From Acidimicrobiia bacterium (lineage in GTDB: Bacteria > Actinomycetota > Acidimicrobiia > Spongiisociales > UBA11373), in the NCBI GenBank assembly GCA_016215655.1, contig JACRIT010000036.1, positions 1 to 60,419 of the forward strand: DNA of 60,419 nt, read 5' to 3'. Of the stretch, positions 26,819 to 36,501 are shown one piece after another. The notes beneath the pieces are model-generated. The model had not been told where the DNA came from. It did not search any database and worked only from the letters and a program-made list of their open reading frames with translations. The position numbers and the translations under genes were made by a program. Numbering within the stretch: position 1 is the stretch's first letter; each line of letters begins with the position of its first letter.

Positions 26819-29800
26819 ATGTCCGCCCTCGATCGCTTCACCCCGGCGACCCGGTCATGGTTCGAGGCCTCGTTCGCCGCACCCACCGCAGCCCAGGAGC
26901 GGGGATGGGAGGCGATCGCCACCGGCGCCCACACCCTGATCCACGCACCCACTGGATCGGGCAAGACCCTGGCAGCGTTTCTGTGGTCACTCGATCGGCT
27001 GTTCCTCGAGGACCTCCCCGCCGCCGCCGACCGCTGCCGGGTCCTCTACGTGTCACCGATGAAGGCGCTCGCCTACGACATCGAGCGCAATCTGCGCAGC
27101 CCCCTCCGTGGCATCGCCCTTGCCGCGGAACGCCGCGGCGAGGCCCTTACGCCGCTCACCACGGCCATGCGCACCGGCGACACCCCACCCGCGGAGCGAC
27201 GAACGATGCACCGTCGGCCGCCCGACATCCTGATCACCACTCCCGAGAGCCTCTACCTGCTCCTCACCTCGGCGGCGGCATCCCTTCTGACGCCGGTGCG
27301 CTGGGTGATCGTCGACGAGATCCACTCGCTCGCGGGAGGCAAACGCGGCGCCCACCTCAGCCTCAGTCTGGAGCGACTCGAGGAGATCACCCGGCGCCAG
27401 CCGCAGCGCATCGGGCTGAGTGCCACCCAACGTCCGCTGGAGCGCATCGCCGAGTTCCTCGGCGGGGGAACCATCGCCGCGGCCGACGCGATGTCGCTCG
27501 ATGCTGCCGGCCCGTGGACGCCCCGTCCCGTCACCATCGTGGATGCGCCCCGCGACAAGGCGTTCGACATCGAAATCGTGGTGCCCCTCGAGGACATGAC
27601 GAATCCCGACAGCACCGACGAGGCGGGCCATCCCACACGGTCGATCTGGCCGTCGGTGTATCCGGCGATCCTCGAGCTCGTGCAGCGGCATCGTTCGACG
27701 ATCGTGTTCTCCAACAGCCGCGGCATCGTCGAACGGCTCGCCGGTGCCCTCAATGAGCTTGCCGGCGATGAGGTCGCCCGGGCACACCACGGATCCCTGT
27801 CGCGCGAGCAGCGAATGGTCATCGAGGATGGGCTGAAGTCCGGAGCCCTGCGGTGTGTCGTCGCCACCTCGACGCTCGAGCTCGGCATCGACATGGATGC
27901 CGTGGATCTCGTCATCCTGGTCGAGTCACCGGGTACCGTCGCCCGCGGCCTGCAGCGGGTGGGACGCGCCGGGCACCAGGTGGGCGCACCCAGCAGGGCG
28001 CGGGTGTTCCCCAAGCACCGTGGCGACCTCGTCGAGTCCGCCGTCATCGTCGAACGCATGCACCGGGGGCTCATCGAAGAGACCGTGGTGCCGGACCATC
28101 CGCTCGATGTACTCGCCCAACAGGTCGTCGCTGCCGTCGCCGTCGCCGACCGCGACGTCGACGAGCTGTTCGCCATCATGCGACGCGCCGCCCCGTATCG
28201 GAACCTGCCGCGCAGCGCGTACGACGCGGTCCTCGACATGCTCGCCGGACGGTATCCCTCCGACGACTTTGCCGAATTGCGTCCCCGCATCGTCTGGGAC
28301 CGCCACGAGGGGACCCTGCGAGCGCGGGGCAACGCCCGGTTGCTGGCGGTCACCAATGCCGGGACGATTCCCGACCGCGGCCTGTATCCGGCGGTGCTCC
28401 CCGAGGGGGGCCGTGTCGGTGAGCTCGACGAGGAGTGGGTCTACGAGAGCCGGGTCGGCGATGTGTTCGTGCTCGGCTCCTCGTCGTGGAGGGTGATCGA
28501 GATCACCCCCGATCGCGTGGTGGTGTCGCCGGCACCGGGCGAGCGGTCCGCCCGGGCTCCGTTCTGGCACGGTGATGGTCCGGGACGGCCGGTGGAGACC
28601 GGGCGCGCCATCGGAGCATTCCTCCGCGAGGTGGCCCTGATGGACCGTGGGGCGGCGGGCGCCCTCCTCACCAGCCGGTACCGGCTCGACCCGGCGGCAG
28701 CACGCAACGTGGTCGCCTACCTCGACGCCGAGATCGAGGCGACCGGCACCCTTCCCACCGATCGCTCGATCGTCGTGGAGCGGTATCGCGACGAGATCGG
28801 CGACTGGCGCCTCGTCGTCCTGTCGCCGTTCGGCGCCCGGGTCCATGCCCCCTGGGCGATGGCGGTGCAACGTCATCTGCGCGAGCACCTCGGCGCGGCA
28901 AGCGAAGCGGTGTGGAGTGACGACGGGATCATCATCCGCTTCCCCGACTCCGACACTCCACCCGATCCGCTCGTCGTGGTGCTCGAAGCCGACGAGATCG
29001 AGCGACTCGTGGTGGACGAGCTCGCAGCGAGCACGCTGTTTGCCGGTCGATTCCGCGAGGCTGCCGGCCGGGCGCTCCTGCGTCCCCGGCGGCGCCCGGG
29101 ACGACGCACCCCGTTGTGGCTGCAGCGGCGCAAGTCCGAGAACCTCCTCGGGATCGCGAGTCGTTTTCCGTCGTTTCCGATCGTGTTGGAGACCTATCGC
29201 GAGATTCTCCAGGACCACTTCGACCTCCCGGCATTACGCGACCTCCTCACTGAGGTCGCCGCACGGAGGGTTCGGGTCACCGCGGTCGACACCCTTGGCC
29301 CGAGTCCGTTCGCCACCAGCCTGTCCTTCGACTTCGTGGCGTCGTTCATGTACGACTACGACGCTCCTCCGGCGGAACGTCGGGCGATGGCGCTCACCGT
29401 CGACCAGAACCTCCTGCGAGAGCTGCTCGGCGAACCGGCGATGCGCGACCTCCTCGAACCCGCAGCCATCGCCGCCGTCGAGGCGGATCTGCAGCGCCTC
29501 ACCCCGGAGCGGCGGGTCTCCGGCGACGACGCCACGGCCGACCTCCTCCGCGACCTCGGTCCCCTCACCACCGATGCCGTCGCCGCCCGGTCGGTCGACG
29601 CCGATGCGGGCGCCACGCTCGAACTGCTGGAACGCCACCACCGGGTGATTCGGGTCACCTTGGGGGGAGTGGCGCATTGGGCCGCCATCGAGGACGCCGG
29701 ACGATTGCGCGATGGCCTGGGAGCGGCGATCCCGACGGGAGTCCCCGCCGCCCACCTCGCACCCGGGGAGGAACCGATCGCCGACCTGGTGGGGCGTCAC

Positions 29801-31219
29801 GCCCGCACCCACGGGCCGTTCACCCCGGAGCAGGCGGCAGCAGATCTCGGGCTGCCCCGCGCCGCCGTGGTGGCCGCCCTCACCACCCTCGAGACCCGCG
29901 GGACGGTCACCCGCGGGGCGATCCGCCCCGGCGGCGAAGCCCTCGAATGGGTGGCGGTCGAGGTCCTGCAGCGCATGCGAAGGCGCACGCTCGCCATGCT
30001 GCGTTCGTCGATCGAGGCGGTCGACCATGCTGCATTCACCCGATTCACGCTGGAGTGGCACGGCATCGAGGCTCGCAGCCGCGGGGGCGGTTCCGACCGG
30101 CTTGCCGACACCGTCCGACTCCTCCAGGGAGCGGCGATACCGGCGTCGATCCTCGAGGCAGATGTGCTTGCCGCGCGTCTCGACTACTCCCCCGATCTCC
30201 TCGATGCCCTCACTGCCTCGGGCGAGATCGTGTGGATCGGACGGGGCCCGCTCGGGGGTCGAGACGGCCGGGTGTCGCTCTTCCAGCGCGACCGCGTGGC
30301 GTCGCTGCTCACCGACTCCGCGACCGAGCGACCCGGCAGCGACACTCACGAGCGCATCCGGGGCCACCTCGCCGAGCGGGGGGCGAGCTTCTTCCGCGAG
30401 CTCTACACCGCCGCGGGAGGTGGCGATCCCGAGTCGGTGCTCGACGCCCTCTGGGATCTGGTGTGGGCAGGCGAGGTCACCAACGACACCATGGCCCCGC
30501 TGCGCGCGTTCCTCTGGGGCCGGGCGCGCAAGCCGGCAGGGCGGCGCCCCTCCCTGCCGACGGCATCACCACCGGCAGGCACCGGCCGGTGGTATCTCAC
30601 CAGCGAGTTGCTGTCGGCGGTGTCGCTCACCGAGTCCGCAGCCGCCCGGGTCGGCCAGCTCCTCGATCGCCATGGCATCCTCGTGCGGGACACCGCGCTC
30701 GCCGAGGGCCTCCCCGGCGGCTTCGCCGGCGCCTACCCGGTTCTCACCGCGCTCGAAGACGTGGGACGGGTACGGCGCGGTTACTTCGTCGAAGGCCTCG
30801 GCGGAACCCAGTTCGCCGCGGTCGGTGCCGTCGAACGACTCCGCAGCGACATGGGGCACGCCGGCACCGTCGTCGTCGCCGCCGCCGATCCCGCCAATCC
30901 ACTCGGCTCGGCCCTCCCCTGGCCGGAGCACCCGGGCCGGCCCTCGCGAGTCGCCGGCGCCTACGTCGTATTCGTCGGAGGTCGACCCACCGCATTCGTC
31001 GAACGCGGCGGGCGCTCACTCCTCGGCTTCAGCGTCGACCCGGACGATCTCGCCGCCACCGCCGCGGCGCTCGCCGAATTCGCCTCGCGTCGGATGCGCC
31101 GCATGGTGGTGTCCACGGTGGATGGCCGATCGACTGCCGACACGCCACTCGGCGCAGCCCTGGCCGAGGCCGGGTTCCGGGGCTCCTACCGGGGATTGGC
31201 TGCGCCCGGTCGCCCATGA
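26819..31219 (+). CDS. lhr: Large ATP-dependent helicase Lhr
   Basis: This 1466-residue superfamily 2 helicase is of the Lhr (bacterial long form) type. Walker A is APTGSGKTLAAF near residue 45, motif II is DEIH near 165, the motif III region reads GLSATQRP, motif V is ATSTLELGIDMD and motif VI is QRVGRAGHQ. A winged-helix and beta-barrel region follows, then the long Lhr C-terminal domain (30,000-31,200), which begins near DVLAARLDYSPDLLDALTASGE. Lhr unwinds RNA-DNA hybrids and takes part in DNA repair. The ATG at 26819 starts the conserved region. It stands alone on the plus strand. Confidence 0.95.
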   Translation: MSALDRFTPATRSWFEASFAAPTAAQERGWEAIATGAHTLIHAPTGSGKTLAAFLWSLDRLFLEDLPAAADRCRVLYVSPMKALAYDIERNLRSPLRGIALAAERRGEALTPLTTAMRTGDTPPAERRTMHRRPPDILITTPESLYLLLTSAAASLLTPVRWVIVDEIHSLAGGKRGAHLSLSLERLEEITRRQPQRIGLSATQRPLERIAEFLGGGTIAAADAMSLDAAGPWTPRPVTIVDAPRDKAFDIEIVVPLEDMTNPDSTDEAGHPTRSIWPSVYPAILELVQRHRSTIVFSNSRGIVERLAGALNELAGDEVARAHHGSLSREQRMVIEDGLKSGALRCVVATSTLELGIDMDAVDLVILVESPGTVARGLQRVGRAGHQVGAPSRARVFPKHRGDLVESAVIVERMHRGLIEETVVPDHPLDVLAQQVVAAVAVADRDVDELFAIMRRAAPYRNLPRSAYDAVLDMLAGRYPSDDFAELRPRIVWDRHEGTLRARGNARLLAVTNAGTIPDRGLYPAVLPEGGRVGELDEEWVYESRVGDVFVLGSSSWRVIEITPDRVVVSPAPGERSARAPFWHGDGPGRPVETGRAIGAFLREVALMDRGAAGALLTSRYRLDPAAARNVVAYLDAEIEATGTLPTDRSIVVERYRDEIGDWRLVVLSPFGARVHAPWAMAVQRHLREHLGAASEAVWSDDGIIIRFPDSDTPPDPLVVVLEADEIERLVVDELAASTLFAGRFREAAGRALLRPRRRPGRRTPLWLQRRKSENLLGIASRFPSFPIVLETYREILQDHFDLPALRDLLTEVAARRVRVTAVDTLGPSPFATSLSFDFVASFMYDYDAPPAERRAMALTVDQNLLRELLGEPAMRDLLEPAAIAAVEADLQRLTPERRVSGDDATADLLRDLGPLTTDAVAARSVDADAGATLELLERHHRVIRVTLGGVAHWAAIEDAGRLRDGLGAAIPTGVPAAHLAPGEEPIADLVGRHARTHGPFTPEQAAADLGLPRAAVVAALTTLETRGTVTRGAIRPGGEALEWVAVEVLQRMRRRTLAMLRSSIEAVDHAAFTRFTLEWHGIEARSRGGGSDRLADTVRLLQGAAIPASILEADVLAARLDYSPDLLDALTASGEIVWIGRGPLGGRDGRVSLFQRDRVASLLTDSATERPGSDTHERIRGHLAERGASFFRELYTAAGGGDPESVLDALWDLVWAGEVTNDTMAPLRAFLWGRARKPAGRRPSLPTASPPAGTGRWYLTSELLSAVSLTESAAARVGQLLDRHGILVRDTALAEGLPGGFAGAYPVLTALEDVGRVRRGYFVEGLGGTQFAAVGAVERLRSDMGHAGTVVVAAADPANPLGSALPWPEHPGRPSRVAGAYVVFVGGRPTAFVERGGRSLLGFSVDPDDLAATAAALAEFASRRMRRMVVSTVDGRSTADTPLGAALAEAGFRGSYRGLAAPGRP

Positions 31220-31223
31220 AAGG

Positions 31224-32912
31224 TCAGGGACGCAGCGCCGGACCGAGCAGGGCGGCGAACCGCCCCGGACCCGGGTCGGCCTCGAACCGGGCGGCGGCCC
31301 GCAACGCCTCAGCCGAACGACGGTGGAACACGGACCACGGCGGCGTCGGAAACATGATGAAGGGAGCGCGGATCACGGTCTTCTGGGGCCGATCGATGAG
31401 CCGGGCATTGTGGACGAAGCCGATGCCACTCTCCACGTCGTTGAGGCGGTGTCCCGGGTAGGCGCCCCACGGGGTCACGCCCAGCGGAAAGGCCGCAGCC
31501 GCCCATACATTGATCCCGACCGACCCGTAACGGAGTTCGTCGGCGGCGCGGGCCACGCCCGTCTCCGGCGCCGCCGCGGTGCGGCTGTCGACGAGGATCG
31601 TCGCGTTCAGTGACCCCCGCAGCCGGTCGTTGCAGAACTCCACGGCAGCGGCGAGAAACCGGGAGGGCACCGACTCGGGGAGGTCGACCACCGCGATGAG
31701 CTGGCAGAACGCCTCCTCCGTGAACGCGGCAGCCTCGACATCGGTCGAGAAGCCCTCGAGGATCGTGGGCGGGAGGAAGCCGTCACCGCGGGGACCGAGC
31801 GCCCGGACGGTGGCGGCTCCGGCAAGCGCGCGTTCATAGCGTGCCTCCGACCCCGGGTAGTAGGCGCGGCGCGGTGGACGCGAGGCCATCGCCCCGGCGA
31901 GCGCTTCGATGAACTCGTCGCGCTGCCGCCAGCGTGATGAGATCACCATCGCCTTGGCGGCGTTGCAGTTGTATCCGGCGTTCTGCACCACCTGGGTGGC
32001 GACGTGACGCGCCTGCCACTCGATCGCACGGCGCGACCACGAGCCGGGGACGACGACGACGGGACTCACGTTGCCGAGTTCGCTCGTGATCCGCTTGTCG
32101 AACCGCGGCGCGTTGCGCTTCTTGCGCTCGGCGCCTTCGTGACCGGACCCGAACACGATGAGGTCATGGGTGTGCTCGGAGCCGGTGATGTGCACCTCAT
32201 CGACGAGTGGGTGACCCACGAGGAACTCCCCCACCTCGGCGCCGCCGTAGGCGAACCGCACGAATCCGGCGTCGACGAGGGGGGCGAAGGCGTGCTCGAT
32301 GTGCGGTCCGATGTAGGCATTCACGGGGCTGAACTTCACGATCGCCACGTGTCCCTCGACGAACAACTTGTGAACGAGGTCGAGCGCGGCGATGCTCGCC
32401 ACGTTTCCCGCTCCGAGCACCGCCGCCACCGCGGCGGTGGCGGTCTCGGGCTTCGTGTAGATCGAGCCGAGGTGCTGGCGCGCCTCGGCAAGGGGAATGC
32501 CCGGCTCCATCCACACGCGAGCCGTCCATCCGCGGTACTGCAGCCGGTCCCAGCGATCGCCCGGCATGACATCGACGGTCACCCGTCCGTCGGGACCGGC
32601 GCCGATGGCCGCATCGTCGACCGGCACCCGGCCCGTGCGAACGATCGCATCGAGCGTCTCGGCGAGGAACCGGCAGGTGCGCAGGAAGCTGATCGGCCCC
32701 GAGACCCAATCTTCTCCCGCGTACGAGGCGTCCAAGCCCTTGGCGACGAGGGCGTCGGCGACGAGATCGTCGCTCACCTCGAGGAAACGCGCCATGACCC
32801 TTCGAAGGTGTCCCACCTTCTCGGTCGTCGGCACCGCCAACCAGGCGTCACGGTGAGCGGTCAGTGTCCGCAAGGAGGCATCCAGGGTCGCCGGAAGCGT
32901 CGCCGGGATCAC
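31224..32912 (-). CDS. Atypical aldehyde dehydrogenase superfamily protein
   Basis: This 562-residue ALDH-fold protein has the catalytic Cys near residue 315 in QNAGYNCNAAKAM and the general-base Glu near 276 in TSELGN. The cofactor-region segment GAGNVASIAALDLVHKLFVEG suggests an acyl-reductase-like variant rather than a classic ALDH (no typical PWNFP). The GTG start overlaps the DUF971 stop (GTGA at 32909-32912). A long in-frame upstream extension is rejected because it overlaps DUF971 codons in another frame. Substrate unknown. Confidence 0.85.
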   Translation of the reverse strand: MIPATLPATLDASLRTLTAHRDAWLAVPTTEKVGHLRRVMARFLEVSDDLVADALVAKGLDASYAGEDWVSGPISFLRTCRFLAETLDAIVRTGRVPVDDAAIGAGPDGRVTVDVMPGDRWDRLQYRGWTARVWMEPGIPLAEARQHLGSIYTKPETATAAVAAVLGAGNVASIAALDLVHKLFVEGHVAIVKFSPVNAYIGPHIEHAFAPLVDAGFVRFAYGGAEVGEFLVGHPLVDEVHITGSEHTHDLIVFGSGHEGAERKKRNAPRFDKRITSELGNVSPVVVVPGSWSRRAIEWQARHVATQVVQNAGYNCNAAKAMVISSRWRQRDEFIEALAGAMASRPPRRAYYPGSEARYERALAGAATVRALGPRGDGFLPPTILEGFSTDVEAAAFTEEAFCQLIAVVDLPESVPSRFLAAAVEFCNDRLRGSLNATILVDSRTAAAPETGVARAADELRYGSVGINVWAAAAFPLGVTPWGAYPGHRLNDVESGIGFVHNARLIDRPQKTVIRAPFIMFPTPPWSVFHRRSAEALRAAARFEADPGPGRFAALLGPALRP

Positions 32913-33184
32913 GACAACCCACCGCCGAGCCCCCGGAGGAGCTCGAAGGGGAAGATTCCCGAGCCGTGTCCATCCGGGCCAAAGGTCATCGCCACGGCGT
33001 AGCTCCCGACGGGGGCCACGGCTTCGACCCGGACCCCGGGCAGCGGCTCCGCATTGCCCTGGCAGGCGGCGCACGGGCATGCAGCCCGCAGGAACCCGGC
33101 GGGCAGGCGGTCGATCCGGTCGTCGTTCCAGGCGACCGTCAGCACCGATCCGTCACCCTTGTCGATGAGTCGCGGTGCGTCCAC
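32909..33184 (-). CDS. DUF971 (GBBH-like N-terminal domain) protein
   Basis: This 91-residue protein matches DUF971, the small domain also found at the N-terminus of gamma-butyrobetaine hydroxylase. It reads LTVAWNDDRIDRLPAGFLRAACPCAACQG, with the CPCxxC cysteines and the end segment GIFPFELLRGL. Free-standing members occur near iron-sulfur (Mrp/ApbC) genes and may bind metal through the cysteines. GTG 33184 is the likely start. It is coupled to the aldehyde dehydrogenase downstream. Confidence 0.8.
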   Translation of the reverse strand: MDAPRLIDKGDGSVLTVAWNDDRIDRLPAGFLRAACPCAACQGNAEPLPGVRVEAVAPVGSYAVAMTFGPDGHGSGIFPFELLRGLGGGLS

Positions 33185-33259
33185 GGCGCCGCAGGGTACC
33201 CGCCGCGGCGGTGGACCGGCCGCCCTCAAGGGGGTTGCAGGGCGCGCCGATGGGTAGGA

Positions 33260-33760
33260 ATGGCCGAAGTGGTGACACACCCCGCCTGGTGGTCGGACGA
33301 CGTCGCCCTGGCGACGCCCCCGCAGCCGCGTCTCCATCCTGCGGGCCTCGACCACCTCCCCACGGAGTGGTCGGTCGTCGACGCCCTCACCCTGCCCTCG
33401 GGAGCCCGGATCGACCATGTCGTCGTCGGTCCGAATGGTGTCTTCACCATCGGGATCGATCCCGAGCCGATTCCGGCGGATGTCGGCGAGGATGGCATCT
33501 ACCGCAATGGCGTGCGCGTCACGATGCCCGTGAAGCACGCTCTGGCAGCAGCCCACGAGGCTCGCCGCGCTCTCGGCCTGGCGACACTGGCCTACCCGAT
33601 CCTGGTCACTGCCCTCCGCTCCCCACGTCACCACCTCGACCGGCTCGGCGTCGTGCCCGGCGATCGGATCGCCGAACACATCTGGTCGCACCCGGGATTC
33701 CCGCTGCGCCGATCCCAGCGCGCCGAGATCCTGTGGACCCTGCGCCGCTTCGGCACGTGA
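33260..33760 (+). CDS. NERD-like domain protein lacking nuclease residues
   Basis: This 166-residue protein contains the NERD pattern: VVDALTLPSGARIDHVVVGPNGVFTIGID (33,380-33,460). In active NERD nucleases the strand after GVF normally carries ExK (IETK), but here it reads IGID, so catalytic residues seem lost. A C-terminal LRRSQRAEILWTLRRFG helix follows. The ATG at 33260 has GTAGGA close upstream. Its stop overlaps the GTG of a membrane-protein gene (GTGA), suggesting they function together. The domain match is by pattern and of moderate certainty. Confidence 0.65.
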   Translation: MAEVVTHPAWWSDDVALATPPQPRLHPAGLDHLPTEWSVVDALTLPSGARIDHVVVGPNGVFTIGIDPEPIPADVGEDGIYRNGVRVTMPVKHALAAAHEARRALGLATLAYPILVTALRSPRHHLDRLGVVPGDRIAEHIWSHPGFPLRRSQRAEILWTLRRFGT

Positions 33761-34515
33761 CGCAGGCATCGAGGTCCGGGCGTCGTCCGGCGGCCTCCAG
33801 CTCGATCCCGGTCGCCGATGTCACCGCGGCGTTCGCCTCGGTGTTTGCCGCCCTCACCCTCGCCCTCGCCGGGGTGTATGCCACCGCACCCGCCGCCCGG
33901 CCCTGGCTGGCGTCCGAACTGGGCCTGGTGTCATGGTTCACCCGCGGCGCCTTCGCCGGGGCGATCGCCGTCGGGGTATGGGCCGCTCGTCGATCCCTTC
34001 CCGGCTCACGGTTTCACTGGCTGATCCCCACCATCGCCGCATGGGGGCTGTTGGACACGATCCACTACGGACTCCCCCTCTTCGGGATCGTCGGGCCGCG
34101 CCTCGGCGGGGTGGCGATCTCCTCGCTCACCGCGTTGGCCGACGGCTGCGGAAAGTGGGCGGTGGATGCCGGACTGGCTCCCGGCCTCGGGGTCGCCGGA
34201 ATCGTCATGGTGGTGCTCGGGGGATACGCCGTGGGGCGTCGGGGGCGTGCGTGGGCCGCAGGACGGGTGATGGTCACCGAGGGGCGCGTCGTCGACTTTC
34301 TCGTCGCCTCCTGTTGTCTCCTGGCGGCGACGCCGGCGATCGGCTCGCTCGGCGGCGGCGAAGTCGTGGCGTTTGCCTCGAGGCTTTCGGCCATGACCGG
34401 TGCCACCGTCCTGGTGGCCGCGGCACTCGCCGCCGGGGACCACCGTCGCACCGTCGCAGGTTGGCGCAATCGCATGCGCCCCTGGCTCGACGACACCTCT
34501 CGACCCCGCCGCTGA
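33757..34515 (+). CDS. Multi-spanning membrane protein of unknown function
   Basis: This 252-residue protein has about six predicted membrane segments, for example residues 20-42, 57-75, 88-105, 125-155, 185-205 and 215-235. It has a basic Ser-rich N-terminus and an Arg-rich C-terminus. I recognise no family. The GTG at 33757 overlaps the stop of the NERD-like gene, so it is translationally coupled to it. The early YATAPAARPWL and late Arg-rich tail give no functional clue. Confidence 0.65.
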   Translation: MTQASRSGRRPAASSSIPVADVTAAFASVFAALTLALAGVYATAPAARPWLASELGLVSWFTRGAFAGAIAVGVWAARRSLPGSRFHWLIPTIAAWGLLDTIHYGLPLFGIVGPRLGGVAISSLTALADGCGKWAVDAGLAPGLGVAGIVMVVLGGYAVGRRGRAWAAGRVMVTEGRVVDFLVASCCLLAATPAIGSLGGGEVVAFASRLSAMTGATVLVAAALAAGDHRRTVAGWRNRMRPWLDDTSRPRR

Positions 34516-34523
34516 CCTCGCGG

Positions 34524-35030
34524 TCAGTGACCGCGCAGCACCCCTCCGTACTTCATGCGGGTGTCCTCCATGCGGGCCACCGGGGCCGCCTCGCCGCCTT
34601 CGTGGAAGCCGCAATCCGCGACCTCGCCGATGAACAGCGTATGCGAACCCAGGGCCATGGTCGCATGCACCCGGCAGTCGAGGTAGGCGATCGCCTCATC
34701 GAAGATCGGTGCCCCGGTGACGCCCCGATGCACCGGCCGGCCATTGAGGGTGCCTTCGCCCTGCTCGGCCGGTTTGGAGAACTTCACGAACACCCGGGTG
34801 TCCTCGCGGCTCCACAGGTTCACCGAGAACACTCCACCCGCTGTGATCAGTCGATGCGTGACCGATCCGGCGTCGACCGACACTCCGACGAGCACCGGCG
34901 CCATCGACACCTGCGTCACCCACGACGCGGTCATTCCATTGCGCTCGTCCCCGGCCGCCGATCCGATGAGGCACAGCACGTTGGGGATCGACCACAAGAC
35001 GGTATTCAGGGTCTCCACGCTCTGGGTCAT
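34524..35030 (-). CDS. Flavin reductase-like (FMN split-barrel) protein
   Basis: This 168-residue flavin reductase domain protein has GMTASWVTQVSMAPVLVGVSVDAGS (FMN-binding strand pattern T-S-P), FSVNLWSRE, and a late DCRVHATMALGSHTLFIGEV. Family members reduce FMN with NAD(P)H or bind flavin in rubredoxin-like partners. A dedicated oxygenase partner is not seen; the convergent membrane gene and divergent uspA are unrelated. The ATG at 35030 is 56 bp from the uspA start. Confidence 0.88.
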   Translation of the reverse strand: MTQSVETLNTVLWSIPNVLCLIGSAAGDERNGMTASWVTQVSMAPVLVGVSVDAGSVTHRLITAGGVFSVNLWSREDTRVFVKFSKPAEQGEGTLNGRPVHRGVTGAPIFDEAIAYLDCRVHATMALGSHTLFIGEVADCGFHEGGEAAPVARMEDTRMKYGGVLRGH

Positions 35031-35086
35031 GGGGAAACCATAGAGTCGGAGCGCGCGCTGCGGTACCCCGATAGGCTCTCGGTCCG

Positions 35087-35581
35087 ATGCGCATCCTCAT
35101 CGCCACCGCCGGGGTCCTCAGCCCTGAGGGGGTCGCCCGAATCGCGCAGCGCCTCTGCGGGGGCGACGGGGAAGTCGTCGTGATCACGGTCATCGAGGTG
35201 CCCCGTTCGTTCCTCGACGAGATCCGATCCGACGAGTGGCACCCGCTGACCGAGGGCACACCCATGTGGTCGTACGCCGAGGACTCGGTCATCGCCCGCT
35301 ACGTCGAGGAGCGCGGCACGCGCCTGACCGAGCCGCTCGTGTCAGCCCTGCTGGCATGCGGGGTCGAGCCCACCATCGAGTACCTCGAGGGAGAGGATCC
35401 CGCAGCCACCATCCTCGACGCCGCCGATCGCCTCGGCGCCGACATCATCGTCGTCGGCGCCACGAAGCGGCTCTTCGACGAGAGCCAGTGGGAGAGCGTC
35501 TCCACCCGGGTGATCCGCGAGGCGCGTCGGCCGGTGCTGGTGGTGCCCACCCGGGCCCGCTCGGGTGCCGACGACGAATGA
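35087..35581 (+). CDS. Universal stress protein family (UspA)
   Basis: This 164-residue single Usp domain opens with RILIATAG and has a beta-alpha pattern ending in ADIIVVGATKRLFDESQWESVSTRVIREARRPVLVVP. The ATP-binding Usp motif GxxG-9x-GS is only partly kept (GATKRLFDES), so ATP binding is uncertain. Its stop overlaps the dehalogenase-like gene (ATGA). Confidence 0.85.
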   Translation: MRILIATAGVLSPEGVARIAQRLCGGDGEVVVITVIEVPRSFLDEIRSDEWHPLTEGTPMWSYAEDSVIARYVEERGTRLTEPLVSALLACGVEPTIEYLEGEDPAATILDAADRLGADIIVVGATKRLFDESQWESVSTRVIREARRPVLVVPTRARSGADDE

Positions 35582-36492
35582 TCGTCACCACCCCCGAGGA
35601 ACGGTTCGCCGGGCTCCCCGACTATCCGTTCGCTCCCCATCGCCACGGCGTCGACGGGGTCGGGATCCACTACCTCGACGAGGGCACGGGACCCCCCGTG
35701 GTCATGTTCCACGGAGAGCCCACCTGGTCGTTCCTGTACCGCCACATCATTCCCCCCCTCGTCGCCGCCGGATTCCGCGCCATCGCCCCCGACTATCCGG
35801 GCTTCGGGAAGTCCGACAAGCCAACGGACCCGGGGTACTACACGTATGACCGGCTCGTCGATGGCATGCTGGCCCTCGTCGACCATCTCGAGCTCGAGGA
35901 CGCCACCGCGGTAGTCCAGGATTGGGGAGGTCCCATCGGGTTGGCCGTGGCCGTGCGTCGCCCCGGGCGGTTTCGCCGCCTGTCGATCCTCAACACCGGT
36001 TTGTTCAGCGGCGGGGGCGGCAGCCCCAACCCTGCCTTCGATGCCTGGCGGGGCTTCGTGGCGGCCAACCCCGATCTCCCCATCGGCGCCATCATGGCGA
36101 ACGCCGCCGGCCGGCCCTGGGATCCGGCTGTGCTCGGTGCCTATGAGGCGCCGTTCCCCACCCTCCAGCACAAGGTCGGGGCCTGGCGGCTGCCCCTGAT
36201 CGTGCCCCGGCAGCCCGACGATCCCGGTGCCGCGGAGATGCTCGCCGTGCGCGACGCCCTGGGGCACTGGACCGGACCAACCCAGGTGCTGTTCTCGGAT
36301 GGGGATCCGATCTTCAGCCTCCGCGCCGGACAGCGCCTCGTCGACCTCATCCCCGGAGCCACCGTGCTCGAAGTGATCGCCGGAGCCGGCCACTTCCTCC
36401 AGGAGGACGCCGGAGGGCAAGTGGCCGAACGACTCATTTCGTTCCTGCGCCGCGACGACAAGGCCGATGACGGAGCGGAAAAAGGGGCGTAG
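35578..36492 (+). CDS. Alpha/beta-hydrolase, haloalkane dehalogenase-like
   Basis: This 304-residue alpha/beta hydrolase has oxyanion segment HGEPTWSFLYR, nucleophile Asp near residue 115 in VVQDWGGPIG (Asp-Trp, not Ser, as in haloalkane dehalogenases), acid near 241 in SDGDPIF, and catalytic His near 272 in AGHFLQED. HGEPTWS and QDWGG are diagnostic of the DhlA/DmbA-like group, which replaces halide by water. Close homologues without tested activity are common, so the substrate is open. It is coupled to uspA by ATGA overlap. Confidence 0.88.
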   Translation: MIVTTPEERFAGLPDYPFAPHRHGVDGVGIHYLDEGTGPPVVMFHGEPTWSFLYRHIIPPLVAAGFRAIAPDYPGFGKSDKPTDPGYYTYDRLVDGMLALVDHLELEDATAVVQDWGGPIGLAVAVRRPGRFRRLSILNTGLFSGGGGSPNPAFDAWRGFVAANPDLPIGAIMANAAGRPWDPAVLGAYEAPFPTLQHKVGAWRLPLIVPRQPDDPGAAEMLAVRDALGHWTGPTQVLFSDGDPIFSLRAGQRLVDLIPGATVLEVIAGAGHFLQEDAGGQVAERLISFLRRDDKADDGAEKGA

Positions 36493-36501
36493 CCTGAGGG
36501 G

